Counted from the first letter of the stretch, positions 38,229 through 46,781 are shown. The stretch: DNA of 64,000 bases from a candidate division FCPU426 bacterium (GCA_003136635.1 PLFD01000035.1:1151-65150), one strand, 5' to 3'. Program-made: numbers and translations. Notes: generated by a model not told the origin, from the sequence alone.

Positions 38229-39512
38229 TTAGTAACCACTTGCCGGTGCAGCGGTAAAAGTAACTGAACCATTGGCTCCATTGGAACTGACACCGTAGTC
38301 GGTATAAACCCCATTATTTGATTCCAAAACCGACGTAGTTCCCGAGAACGATGTTAAATTTTCAATAAGGGAAATAATACCGCCGCCAGAATTACCAATT
38401 GCCATAATGCTTGAGCTTCCTGATGATCCTGCGTTCGCGGTTAATTTACCTGAGCCTGTAATAGTACTGGCTTCTATTAGAATGGAGCCACCCGCGCCGC
38501 CCGCGCCGTCTTCATACCCGCACCCGCAACTACCACAACCAGCGAAACCATCCATATCTATTGTTCCATTAATAACTGCAGGGGCAACTTGATTGGTCGC
38601 GGGATTGTAAACAACAATCCAAATCAAACCACCACCCCAACCCGCTGGAGCAATATAAATTCCACCGCACATATTTGGCTCTCCACCACCGCTTCCCATA
38701 TAAACCGGGTGAACAGGATCATCATTGGCCGCGCCACCCTTAACAACGCTATAAGCATCGTTAACATATGACGGCAAAAGAAAACCATAACCACCCATTC
38801 CCCCATGTCCCGCCCCACTGGACGGATAGCCATTATTGTCTGAACTGGAAAAACCATTTCCGGGACCCCACATATTCGGTTGACCAGGCCCAACAGCTCC
38901 GCCCCCGTAAGTCACAGGCAACCCATTTGCGGCAGAAAAAGTTATATCGGGTGTTGTATTAGTTTCTGTTGACCAATATCCCAGTCCCCTAATCGTCGCA
39001 CCCGCCCCCAAAGTAAAAGACTGGGCGAAAATAGTAACTCCGCCGCCTAAAGTCACCAGCGCACTGCCGCTGATATCAACTGTATTAAAATAATAGTCGC
39101 CTCCCTGCAGTATCGTGGTGCCTGAACTCATAATAAAATTCGAACTGGAAACGGTAAAAGTAGCCGTATTGGTCGGGGTATATGTTTCTGTAGGCGTATA
39201 AGTATTTGTGACTGTATTCGTTGCGGTTTTTGTCGCGGTATTGGTAGCGGTGTCTGTCGGCGTACTGGTGATAATATTAGTTGCTGTGTTGGTAAGCGTA
39301 ATTGTTGGGGTATTTGTAAAAGTGTTTATCGGCAACCCAGTAGCTGTGTTAGTGGGGGTATTAGTCGAAGAAAAAGTCGGCGTAAAAGTTATAGAAAGTA
39401 AAGAAGCTGAAGTGGGAAGAACTCCCGTATTCTTATTACAAGCCCAGGGCAATACACCCGTTAACAACAAACCAAGAATTAGAAATAGGTTTAAATAGTT
39501 TCGATTTCTCAT
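38229..39512 (-). CDS. PT-linker lipoprotein with Gly-rich beta domain
   Basis: A 427-residue protein with signal peptide and lipobox LPWAC (Cys at about residue 25). A TPTNTATN linker spans residues 40-115, here at the N-terminus, tethering the C-terminal domain away from the lipid anchor. Residues 125-427 are Gly/Ser-rich with parallel-beta features (IMSSGTTILQGGDYYFNTVD, GAGATIRGLGYW, GGAGGSILIEASTITGSG), resembling Gly-rich surface domains such as the one beginning at the left edge of this window. Function is unknown; a surface-exposed adhesin or structural protein is plausible. A terminator follows. Confidence 0.75.
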   Translation of the reverse strand: MRNRNYLNLFLILGLLLTGVLPWACNKNTGVLPTSASLLSITFTPTFSSTNTPTNTATGLPINTFTNTPTITLTNTATNIITSTPTDTATNTATKTATNTVTNTYTPTETYTPTNTATFTVSSSNFIMSSGTTILQGGDYYFNTVDISGSALVTLGGGVTIFAQSFTLGAGATIRGLGYWSTETNTTPDITFSAANGLPVTYGGGAVGPGQPNMWGPGNGFSSSDNNGYPSSGAGHGGMGGYGFLLPSYVNDAYSVVKGGAANDDPVHPVYMGSGGGEPNMCGGIYIAPAGWGGGLIWIVVYNPATNQVAPAVINGTIDMDGFAGCGSCGCGYEDGAGGAGGSILIEASTITGSGKLTANAGSSGSSSIMAIGNSGGGIISLIENLTSFSGTTSVLESNNGVYTDYGVSSNGANGSVTFTAAPASGY

Positions 39513-39633
39513 GTAGTTATCATACTCTTCTGATGACCCCTTCCAATGTTAAATCGTTAAATTCCCCTAAAAGTGCCTAATTTATGGCTAAAACACTTTT
39601 TGAAATTACGGATTTTTGAATCCGGAATGGCCT

Positions 39634-41541
39634 TTATTGACCTAATTGAGTGACGGTTTGAAGTTCGCTATTCATGACTGATATGACCCTGGCATTCGTG
39701 TCAAACCCCCGTTGGGCGATAATCATATTGGTTAATTCGACCGTCAAATCCACATTGGAACCTTCTAACGAATCGCCTTCAATGGTTCCCAAACCGTTTT
39801 GGCCCGCCAAACCAAGCTGCATCGCTCCGGAATTACGGGAGGTGGAATAATAATTACTGCCCGTATTATTAAGTCCATCCGGGTTATTCACTGAAGCCAG
39901 CGCCACTTGCGCCAGATTCAGCTTTTGACCATTAGAAAAAGACCCAATGATTTTGCCTGATTCATCAAAATTAAGACTCTGTAAGGTTCCGTCCGAATAG
40001 CCGTTCTGTGTAGCCCCGACGTGGCTGTCCGGTACATAAGTATTCACCCCGTTAATCGTCTGATAAGTTCCCTGAGCATCGCCCGTAAGGCCATCGCGCT
40101 GCCCCACTCCTATCGCCCCAAAAGTCCCAAAGTTCAAAGTAACTTGCGTGATTTCCGCACCCGTACTGGGAATCGGAGAAATGGGTAAAGGATTATTAAC
40201 GGGCGGAAGATAGATATGGGGAGAAGCCGGAAATCCGCCGGAGGGTGGAACGCCAAAAATATTACCAGGCGGAACGCCAAAACCCCCGCCAGCTGAGGCT
40301 AAAGACCCATCCGTATTAAAATAAATGAGATCGCCTATTTCAATCTGTCCCAGCACTCCTTCGTCGTAACCGGACAGAGGCGCGGTATCCCCCTCAAGAA
40401 TTCCAGTCCCGCCTAACAAACTAGCGGTCGAAACCGCTTGTCCCCCCGTGGTGTCAAAGGCATACCAGGCATAGGCCGCCTGACTGGGACCGGTCGTGGT
40501 ATTAATTCCCCCCGCGCCCAAATCATTCACTTGATAAAATTGAATCGTAACCTGCCTCTGTTGTCCATTGGAGTCATAAACCGTTTCACTTATTTGTGTC
40601 GCGGGCGGCAGCGGCGGTTGTTGTTCCCAGGCGTAATTGCCTTGGTTAGCCGTCACTAAATTGAGGTCAATCCCAAAATCCACAATGGGCGACTGAGCCG
40701 CCGTAAAATCCGCGGTTTGCTGGATGGCGTAAGACGTTGCGGCGGTCACCGGACCCGGAGGGATGGCTTGTTCTGTCGCGACCGCCGGATTCAACGTGGG
40801 AAACCCCGCCAAAAGCCCCTGGTCAATGCTTACCGCCAAAGGCAAGACAGGCTGTCCGTTGGGATTTATATTCAGAACTCCGCCGCTAGTCGTGGCTTGC
40901 TGAAAGGCATCCAAATTTCCCTGAAGATTCATCACCGTCGTGGCCTTCGGCGGCATGGTCATATTGGGATTAATTTGAATGTTGGTGATATTCGCCGTAT
41001 CCGATGTATTCAATTGGTAAGAGGCGTTTGTAATCACAGCCGGTACAGAGGGAGGAGCAAAAGGAGATCCTAAATTAGAAAAACTATTAATTGTCGTTCG
41101 TGTGTATTGAAGACTGGCGTTATAACCCTGAATGAGTCCGCCATTGCCATCCACTAAATTTCCATTGCTATCAAAATTCAAATTACCCGCGCGGGTTAGG
41201 TAAGTTCCGCTTCCACTTTTAGCGACTAAAAATCCATTTCCCTGAATAGAGATATCTGTGGAGACACCGGTCGCCTGAGTTGACCCCTGCGCAAAATTGG
41301 CCTGGATGGATTGAACCCTGGTGCCTGTCCCCAGCGACCTCGGATCAACACCGCCCATTTCGGACAAGGCATTATCGCCCGATCCGTTGAAAAGGGATTG
41401 GTTGAACTGATCCGCGAAACTCACCGAACTGGACTTATAGCCGGTGGTATTGGAGTTGGAAATATTATTTCCAATCACGTCTAACCACGTACTATCCGAT
41501 TGCAGCCCGGAGATCGCGCTATAGAGGGCGGATGAAGCCAT
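39634..41541 (-). CDS. flgE: Flagellar hook protein FlgE
   Basis: A 635-residue protein. The N-terminus ASSALYSAISGLQSDSTWLD, then VIGNNISNSNTTGYKSSSVS, is the flagellar rod/hook N-domain; the C-terminus SLEGSNVDLTVELTNMIIAQ, then RGFDTNARVISVMNSELQTV, is the matching coiled-coil end. The large central insertion (residues about 130-560, with SLATANQ-like LNLVTANQGN and VTIQFYQVNDLG) is the surface D1-D2 region and longer than the E. coli form. It builds the extracellular hook. No other flagellar gene lies in the window; neighbours are a lipoprotein and a SET protein. ATG 41541 (a TTG precedes it) has no strong ribosome-binding site. Confidence 0.93.
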   Translation of the reverse strand: MASSALYSAISGLQSDSTWLDVIGNNISNSNTTGYKSSSVSFADQFNQSLFNGSGDNALSEMGGVDPRSLGTGTRVQSIQANFAQGSTQATGVSTDISIQGNGFLVAKSGSGTYLTRAGNLNFDSNGNLVDGNGGLIQGYNASLQYTRTTINSFSNLGSPFAPPSVPAVITNASYQLNTSDTANITNIQINPNMTMPPKATTVMNLQGNLDAFQQATTSGGVLNINPNGQPVLPLAVSIDQGLLAGFPTLNPAVATEQAIPPGPVTAATSYAIQQTADFTAAQSPIVDFGIDLNLVTANQGNYAWEQQPPLPPATQISETVYDSNGQQRQVTIQFYQVNDLGAGGINTTTGPSQAAYAWYAFDTTGGQAVSTASLLGGTGILEGDTAPLSGYDEGVLGQIEIGDLIYFNTDGSLASAGGGFGVPPGNIFGVPPSGGFPASPHIYLPPVNNPLPISPIPSTGAEITQVTLNFGTFGAIGVGQRDGLTGDAQGTYQTINGVNTYVPDSHVGATQNGYSDGTLQSLNFDESGKIIGSFSNGQKLNLAQVALASVNNPDGLNNTGSNYYSTSRNSGAMQLGLAGQNGLGTIEGDSLEGSNVDLTVELTNMIIAQRGFDTNARVISVMNSELQTVTQLGQ

Positions 41542-41695
41542 CAATTGTCACTTTCGAATAATGTCAGTGTCGTCAGGGCGTGGTAAATCGCCTCACCTAA
41601 CGGCTTTTTTTAAGGAATTCTTGAGGAAAAACGGAGGTAATCCGGCAGATAAACCGGCTAAAAACCAATAAAAACAAAAGAAAATTCATGAGGAC

Positions 41696-41736
41696 AAAAA
41701 AATACCGCCTTTTCCAATGAAGAAAAGACGGTATTA
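41696..41736 (-). terminator. Rho-independent terminator
   Basis: Minus strand AATACCGTCTTTTC pairs with the GAAAAGGCGGTATT arm and is followed by TTTTTTT. It is downstream of the SET-domain gene. Confidence 0.88.
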
Positions 41737-41751
41737 AGAATTAAAGGATGA

Positions 41752-42252
41752 TTAAACCGCTACCGGTGTTTTAGAACGAAATTGGGGTCCCACTTGCACC
41801 TTGCCGGTGCAACTGGCTGTACCACAATGGCAGTTAAACTCGTAAGTCCAGTTGCCAATGTTGTCGGTCTTACGGTAGTCCCAGCTGATTTCCTCACCCG
41901 CCGGAATATCCCGGGAAGCGAGAAGAATAATGCCGTTCTCAATATGCGCGCTGGGAGTACAGGCGTGGTTCACGAAACAGAGAGGGTCGCAGCCGTTTTC
42001 ATAATCATGAAGCATGATGAAACCGGGATAAATATACATCGCATGATCGATATTCAGCTTTTCGGGCGCGACGTTCTTTTTTAAAGTATCAATGTCTTCT
42101 TCGGGCATCACGATTCCGCCGAAAACCCCAACCACGTCTCCCTTTTTAATTTTACGAACGGAGTAAACCCCTTTACCTTCCATACCGCTTTGCTTCACCT
42201 CAACCGCTTCACTCACCCAAGGCTTTATTTTCATGAGCTTTTGTTCAACCAT
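41752..42252 (-). CDS. SET-domain methyltransferase-like protein
   Basis: A 166-residue protein with a compact SET domain: SGMEGKGVYSVRKIKKGDVV, then CFVNHACTPSAHIENGIIL (NHxCxPN-type SAM/lysine pocket, here NHACTPS), EEISWDYRKTDN (GEExxxDY), and a post-SET CHCGTASCTGKVQ cluster with Cys ligands for zinc. The family is best known for protein-lysine methylation in eukaryotes; bacterial homologues may modify host or own proteins. The substrate is unknown. Two ATGs compete for the start (42252 and 42234). Its own terminator follows. Confidence 0.88.
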   Translation of the reverse strand: MVEQKLMKIKPWVSEAVEVKQSGMEGKGVYSVRKIKKGDVVGVFGGIVMPEEDIDTLKKNVAPEKLNIDHAMYIYPGFIMLHDYENGCDPLCFVNHACTPSAHIENGIILLASRDIPAGEEISWDYRKTDNIGNWTYEFNCHCGTASCTGKVQVGPQFRSKTPVAV

Positions 42253-42388
42253 CCTTCTTCTCGTAATACCTGGGTTAAACCCCGGCTTGGGGAGTGATTC
42301 TAGCGCAAAGGGTCCCCCGGTTCATGGATTGTTTGGGGGCTTTTCGGGGGGTTTAAAAGGGGTTTTGAAAATATCTTTTAAGGTAGCT

Positions 42389-42853
42389 TCAAATGTGACA
42401 GCTTCCCAGACCCCGTTTGGCCAGGTATTGCTGGTGATAATCCTCGGCTTTCCAAAAGGTTTTGGCGGGCACAATTTCAGTCACGATCTCCCGGGGAAAG
42501 AGCTTCTGCGCTTTTTCCTTGGAAGCCTTGGCGGTTTTTTCCTGCTCGGGGCTATGGAAAAAAATGGCCGAGCGGTATTGGGTGCCGACATCCGGACCCT
42601 GGCGGTTTAACGTGGTCGGGTTATGCCCCTTCCAGAAAACATCCAGAAGAGCGTCATAGCCAATTTGGGCGGGATCGTAAGTGACTTCCACCACTTCGGC
42701 ATGAAGGGTGCGGCCAGTGCAGACATCCTCGTAAGTTGGGCGTTCCAAATGGCCACCCTCATAACCGACGGCGGTAGATGTGACGCCTTTTAATTGGCGG
42801 AAAGATTCTTCCACTCCCCAAAAACAGCCTGCCCCAAAAGTAGCTTTTTCCAT
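42389..42853 (-). CDS. msrA: Peptide methionine (S)-S-oxide reductase MsrA
   Basis: Reduces methionine-S-sulfoxide in proteins. The 154-residue product has the catalytic [18 protein letters not shown] near the N-terminus and the family motifs [60 protein letters not shown]. There is no signal peptide, so it is cytoplasmic. GGAGG precedes ATG 42853. Cys residues near the C-terminus (GSCHI) may act as the resolving Cys. Confidence 0.95.
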   Translation of the reverse strand: MEKATFGAGCFWGVEESFRQLKGVTSTAVGYEGGHLERPTYEDVCTGRTLHAEVVEVTYDPAQIGYDALLDVFWKGHNPTTLNRQGPDVGTQYRSAIFFHSPEQEKTAKASKEKAQKLFPREIVTEIVPAKTFWKAEDYHQQYLAKRGLGSCHI

Positions 42854-42883
42854 GATGTCCTCCTAAACTTTTAAAAAATTGAT

Positions 42884-43019
42884 TGAACCACAAAGTTCAC
42901 AAAGTAAGGCAAAACTTCGGTTAAAGCTGAAACCAAAAAATATCTTAAACCTCAAATAGTTTATGCCTTAATCAAATTATTTCGATTCACTTTGTGAACT
43001 CTGTGTACTCCGTGGTGAA
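42884..43019. repeat. Palindromic intergenic element (CAC-NN-AG type), larger copy
   Basis: The left end TGAACCACAAAGTTCACAAA mirrors a right end (42988-43018) that reads on the minus strand as ACCACGGAGTACACAGAG, then TTCACAAAG. The right arm has one more 9-base unit than the left. The remainder of 42854-43241 holds only a weak open frame (42961-43143) and a terminator. Confidence 0.68.
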
Positions 43020-43155
43020 ATTTTATCGTCTTACCCCTTTTATACTGAAAAAGAAGAAAAGAAGTTACTTCGCTATGCAGCCTTTTGGTTAATTCGTTTC
43101 CCTCGGTGTCATAGCCATCCTCCACAATTAACGTCGTTGGCAATAGGGATCAGAC

Positions 43156-43202
43156 AAAAAAGAAAAACCCCGTAAAAACGTTTCTCTGTCTTTACGAGGT
43201 TC
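43156..43202 (-). terminator. Rho-independent terminator
   Basis: Minus strand AACCTCGTAAAG and the TTTACGGGGTT arm (one G-T pair) are followed by TTTCTTTTTT. It ends the hicAB operon. Confidence 0.82.
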
Positions 43203-43241
43203 AATTTCAGTGTTTTTATATTCTCTTGTCATAAGCACGGT

Positions 43242-43460
43242 TTAGGCAAAAGCCAACTTTCTACCTTTTGGCCGGGGGATTTCACGTCCTTCTTCCTTAG
43301 CCGTATGAATCCATTCTTTGATAATTACCTGAACATTCTTTAATGATTTGCCATAAGTTTCTCCATCGGCCATACAACCGGGCAATTCTGGAACCTCCGC
43401 AATAAAAGCGTGGTCGTCTTCACTCCAATAGATAATCACTTCGTATTTGTCATTCGCCAT
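43242..43460 (-). CDS. hicB: HicB-family antitoxin
   Basis: A 72-residue protein with the HicB partial RNase-H-like fold: YEVIIYWSEDDHAFIAEVPE, LPGCMADGETYGKSLKNVQV, EWIHTAKEEGREIPRPKG. It lacks the separate DNA-binding domain seen in longer HicB proteins. It overlaps hicA by 11 bases, and its GGAGG lies inside the hicA end, so it is coupled. It presumably binds and blocks the toxin. Confidence 0.92.
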   Translation of the reverse strand: MANDKYEVIIYWSEDDHAFIAEVPELPGCMADGETYGKSLKNVQVIIKEWIHTAKEEGREIPRPKGRKLAFA

Positions 43461-43710
43461 TTAATCCTCCAAACTTGTACTTCAAAATCAATCCTCTAAC
43501 TTGTTTAACTTGATAAGGCTTCGCTTTATTGCCGTCCGATTGCAAATTGATGATTTCTTCTACTCCATCTTTTACAAAAATATGATGACTGCCTTTCACG
43601 CGTTCCCGAAATTCCAAATCTTTGAGCAAATGACATAATTCACTAAAACGAATATTGACATCAGCCCTGCCGCTTAGGATTTGTGCTAAAAGCCTTTTTT
43701 TCTTACTCAA
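43450..43710 (-). CDS. hicA: HicA-family toxin (mRNA interferase)
   Basis: An 86-residue double-stranded-RNA-binding-like toxin. The conserved block is RVKGSHHIFVKDGVEEIINL with the catalytic His (GSHHIF), then PYQVKQVRGLILKY. The start is TTG 43710 with AAAGGA upstream. HicA cleaves mRNA when HicB is lost. The gene order toxin-antitoxin is standard. An N-terminal stretch KKKRLLAQILSGRADVNIRF is slightly longer than in minimal HicA. Confidence 0.92.
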   Translation of the reverse strand: MSKKKRLLAQILSGRADVNIRFSELCHLLKDLEFRERVKGSHHIFVKDGVEEIINLQSDGNKAKPYQVKQVRGLILKYKFGGLNGE

Positions 43711-43806
43711 ATATCTATCCTTTGTTGATTATACCTAAAAACATGAAAAACTGCCTAATACCCGATGAGTGAGCATTGTCGACAAACAAACCGCGGCTGG
43801 CAAACC

Positions 43807-44601
43807 TTAAATAGAATGGAAATCTGTCAAATTACTTTTAAAATCATCGGCTATCCAGCCCTGTTTGAGTGTGAACCAATAAGCTTCCCGAACATTTTCC
43901 TCCGAAAGGCCGGTGGATCTCACTAGGGCTGAAGTGGTTTTTCCCGCCATCGTTTCTTTCATCACGGTCATCAGGATTTCATTTACCGGCGTCACCCTCG
44001 GGCTTCCCTCGTCAGACCAAACCACCAGCGATTCCGGTTCCTTTTTGAACATTTCGCCCTCAAAACCATCCACGCCCTTTTCGGTAAAACCAGCCCAGGC
44101 TTTGTGAATTTTATAGGCGGATTGCACCAGCCGGACTGAATTCTTAAACCTTAGTTTTGATTCCCGCCCGATTTCAGGCAATTCACCCGTCAACGACGGT
44201 TCGGGTGGAGCGTAAAAAGCCCGCTCCAAAGCCCATTCCAGCCGGGCCACCTCCGGGATAAAGGCCAGATGCTGTATTTCTTCCCGGCCCGCCAAAAAAT
44301 CCCCAAAGCCGCCGCCATACTGAATCAGGTCCGAATCACGGGAAGGATTTTGATACAGAAAATCCCGGCTGAAAAAGTTGAAATTATTCTCACCCAGCAG
44401 CACCCGGGTGAAAACATAGGTTTCTTTCATGGCGCCGATCAACCCAAAAACCAGATTGCCCCGGTAAATCTTGAGCCCGTTATGGGGGTCCGAATGCTGA
44501 GGGTCCAGAAAGTAGGACCGAATATGGTTTTTCTGCTCTTCCCCGGGCTTGGCGGTATAAAGAAATTCAATGAACTCCTTTTGCAGTTGTTCAAGCGACA
44601 T
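43807..44601 (-). CDS. bufC: DUF2063 protein, bufferin partner (BufC-like)
   Basis: A 264-residue protein. The N-terminal half is the DUF2063 putative DNA-binding domain: LQKEFIEFLYTAKP, GLKIYRGNLVFGLIGAMKET, VARLEWALERAFYAP. The C-terminal part is less conserved. It overlaps the DUF692 gene by 11 bases (ATG 44601). DUF2063 proteins of MNIO operons assist the iron enzyme by binding the precursor leader. The symbol is given by operon analogy. Confidence 0.82.
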   Translation of the reverse strand: MSLEQLQKEFIEFLYTAKPGEEQKNHIRSYFLDPQHSDPHNGLKIYRGNLVFGLIGAMKETYVFTRVLLGENNFNFFSRDFLYQNPSRDSDLIQYGGGFGDFLAGREEIQHLAFIPEVARLEWALERAFYAPPEPSLTGELPEIGRESKLRFKNSVRLVQSAYKIHKAWAGFTEKGVDGFEGEMFKKEPESLVVWSDEGSPRVTPVNEILMTVMKETMAGKTTSALVRSTGLSEENVREAYWFTLKQGWIADDFKSNLTDFHSI

Positions 44602-45418
44602 GGGATACCCCGCTCAGAACCGCCTGGGCCTTTTGGGCTTCGGCCCAGACCACCTCAAAGGCCGGAATATTCAAATCCCACTCCATTAACGTCGGCACCT
44701 GGGGAAAGCGCGCCGCGGCATACCGGTAAAGATCCCAAACTTCATCGCACACCGCCGAACCGTGATTATCGACCAAAATACCCTCGGTTCTCAAATGACC
44801 GGCCAGATGCATTTCCTTCACCCGGTCCACCGGCATGGCATCTATATAGAGATAAGGATCAAACCGAAGGTTTTCGGAATTCACGTAAATATTATTAATA
44901 TCGAGAAGCAGGTGGCAATCGGCCTTTTCCACCACCGCTTTGACGAATTCCCACTCGGTCATTTCGGATTGGTTGAATCTCAAATAGCCCGAAAGGTTTT
45001 CAATCAGCATGCGCCGGCCCAGTTTTTCCTGGGCTTGCTGGATACGGGAAGCCGCGTGGGACACCGCGTCGGCGGTGTAGGGCAAAGGTAAAAGGTCGTG
45101 CGATTGGAGGCCGTTGGCGCCGACCCAGCAAAGATGGTCGGATATCCACTGGGGTTGGTAGCGTTCGATCAGTTCGGAAAGTCTTTTAAAATAGCTGTCG
45201 TTGAGAACTTCGGTAGAGCCCAGGTTCATGCCCAGACAATGAAAGGTCAGCGGATAGTGGGTTCTGATTTTTTCCAGAGCCCGATGGGGTATTTCACCTT
45301 GGTTGAGATAGTTGTCCGCCATCACCTCAAACCAGGGAACCGGGGGTTTGTTTTCTAAAACACCCGATAAATGGGGGGAGCGGAGACCCATCCCCGCCCC
45401 CTGAATAACAGATCCCAT
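44591..45418 (-). CDS. bufB: DUF692 multinuclear iron-dependent oxidase (MNIO), BufB-like
   Basis: A 275-residue TIM-barrel enzyme of the DUF692 family: MGLRSPHLSGVLENKPPVPW, FEVMADNYLNQG, PLTFHCLGMNLGSTEVLN, ISDHLCWVGANGLQSHDLLP, LLDINNIYVNSENLRFDPYL, EMHLAGHLRTEGILVDNHG. The conserved His, Asp, Asn and Glu ligands for the di/tri-iron centre are present. Relatives (MbnB, BufB) convert precursor Cys to oxazolone or thiooxazole groups in copper-binding peptides. It follows the DUF2282-like precursor by 11 bases and overlaps the DUF2063 gene, the normal bufferin order. Confidence 0.9.
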   Translation of the reverse strand: MGSVIQGAGMGLRSPHLSGVLENKPPVPWFEVMADNYLNQGEIPHRALEKIRTHYPLTFHCLGMNLGSTEVLNDSYFKRLSELIERYQPQWISDHLCWVGANGLQSHDLLPLPYTADAVSHAASRIQQAQEKLGRRMLIENLSGYLRFNQSEMTEWEFVKAVVEKADCHLLLDINNIYVNSENLRFDPYLYIDAMPVDRVKEMHLAGHLRTEGILVDNHGSAVCDEVWDLYRYAAARFPQVPTLMEWDLNIPAFEVVWAEAQKAQAVLSGVSHVA

Positions 45419-45429
45419 AAATTAATCTC

Positions 45430-45732
45430 TTACATCGCCGCCGCTGGGGCCGCGTCTGCCGGCTTCAAGCTTCCGCCGATTTTATCGCTCACACCCTTGG
45501 GCAAATAGATCCATTCGTTCGGATCGTTATCGACCTTGGACTGGCCGGCGCAGGAATGACCTTTGGCGGCGCAATCGTTCTTGCCGGCCTTGGCCACACC
45601 ATAAACCTTCTCTACTTTGATTCCCTTAATCTTGGTCCAGTCACCCGCGTGGGCGGTGGTGGTAAGGGCAACCGCGCTAAAAGCGACAGCGGTGGCAATG
45701 GCGGTGGTTGAGGCTAATTTGGTACCGTTCAT
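45430..45732 (-). CDS. bufA: Bufferin precursor (DUF2282-like), two outer Cys missing
   Basis: The start is ATG 45732 with AAGGAG upstream. The 100-residue product has a signal peptide (AVAFSAVALTTTAHA) and a core very like DUF2282/BufA1: VYGVAKAGKNDCAAKGHSCA, then GQSKVDNDPNEWIYLPKG. In usual members the core begins K-C-Y-G and ends PKGTC; here these positions are Val (KVYG) and Ser (PKGVS), leaving only the two central Cys. Bufferins are exported copper-buffering RiPPs in which, as I recall, MNIO modifies the central Cys while the outer pair forms a disulfide. It is followed by MNIO and DUF2063 genes. An Ala-rich C-terminus is present. Confidence 0.85.
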   Translation of the reverse strand: MNGTKLASTTAIATAVAFSAVALTTTAHAGDWTKIKGIKVEKVYGVAKAGKNDCAAKGHSCAGQSKVDNDPNEWIYLPKGVSDKIGGSLKPADAAPAAAM

Positions 45733-45855
45733 AACAACTCCTTTAAAATTAATAAGCCCTCCCAAAGAAGAGCTGGAAATAGATACTCCCCGACCGGAAA
45801 GAAAGTTACCAGAAAAATCGGTACTGTTACAGTTTACAAATTAATGACTTTCGAT

Positions 45856-46061
45856 GTCATTGCGAGGAGAAACCGTCGAATAGACGGTTGTCATCGACGA
45901 AGCAACCCCAGTTTAAATAAAGTTTGAACCCTCCACATTACCAACAACCCAAGCACCGTCGTTGTACATGGGCTTTGCCCATGCAGGGTCGGCCACACAG
46001 GCTGACCACTTCAAGCCTGTCATAACCAGCCCCCTATTCAGGGGCCATTCCTCGCAATGAC
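45856..46061. repeat. Intergenic repeat with 13-bp inverted ends (TCATTGCGAGGA type)
   Basis: The left end GTCATTGCGAGGA (45856-45868) and right end TCCTCGCAATGAC (46049-46061) are perfect reverse complements. Inside are CGACGAAGCAACC after the left end and small hairpins (ACCGTCGAATAGACGGT, CATGGGCTTTGCCCATG). The pattern resembles a widely distributed intergenic repeat beginning TCATTGCGAGGAGCGAAGCG. It fills the bufA-yceI divergent region and holds no gene. Confidence 0.78.
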
Positions 46062-46162
46062 GGCTAAACTATAACACTACTGAAAATTCTTCTCTTCTCG
46101 TAACCCTTTTCCCCCTTATTCCGTAATCTATACCAGCTGTCGATCAATTTAAGGAGCCGGAT

Positions 46163-46759
46163 ATGAAAAAAGGTTTTATGATTTTAGCCTTGGTTTTAGG
46201 GGTCTTTTCCGCCGTCAGTATCAGTCAAGCCGCTGTTTACAAGATAGACCCGGACCACAGCAGTATTACCTTTAAAGTAAAGCATCTGACCATCAGCACA
46301 GTCATGGGAAAGTTTTCCAAATTTTCAGGAACATTTAACTTTGACGAAAAGAATCCCTCCCAATCGAAGGTCACGGTCACCATTGACCCGGCCAGCGTGG
46401 ATACAGGCGTCAAGGGCCGCGACGACCATTTGCGCAGCGACGCCTTTTTCGAGGTGGAAACCTATCCGACGGCCGTTTTCAAAAGCACCAAAGTCAGCGA
46501 TATCAAAGACGGGGATTTTACCATTGAGGGTAATTTGACCCTGCATGGGGTGACCAAGCCGGTGGTGTTAAAAGCCAGCTATGAAGGTTCCATCGCCGAC
46601 GATCAGGGCCAGACCCACGCGGCTTTCAGCGCCGAAACCGAAATCAACCGGCAGGATTACGGAATTGACTTCAGCGAAGCCCTGGATAAGGGCGGCCTTT
46701 TAGCGGCCAATGAAGTGAAATTGAGTTTTGAAGTGGAAGGCGTTCAAGCCTCCCAATAA
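46163..46759 (+). CDS. YceI-family periplasmic protein
   Basis: A 198-residue protein with a signal peptide (FMILALVLGVFSAVSISQA). The YceI lipocalin-like barrel is complete: VYKIDPDHSSITFKVKHLTI, FSKFSGTFNFDEKNPSQSKV, VDTGVKGRDDHLRSDAFFEV, GNLTLHGVTKPVVLKASYEG, NRQDYGIDFSEALDKGGLLA. Family members bind isoprenoid or amide lipids; some are acid-stress induced. AAGGAG precedes ATG 46163. It is divergent from the bufferin operon and stands alone; a palindromic repeat follows. Confidence 0.93.
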   Translation: MKKGFMILALVLGVFSAVSISQAAVYKIDPDHSSITFKVKHLTISTVMGKFSKFSGTFNFDEKNPSQSKVTVTIDPASVDTGVKGRDDHLRSDAFFEVETYPTAVFKSTKVSDIKDGDFTIEGNLTLHGVTKPVVLKASYEGSIADDQGQTHAAFSAETEINRQDYGIDFSEALDKGGLLAANEVKLSFEVEGVQASQ

Positions 46760-46781
46760 CCCCGAAACCCAAAACAATTTT

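Noticed and set aside
42961..43143. 60-residue minus-strand frame
   Set aside because: Overlaps the palindromic repeat and lacks a ribosome-binding site; may be a remnant but cannot be supported.
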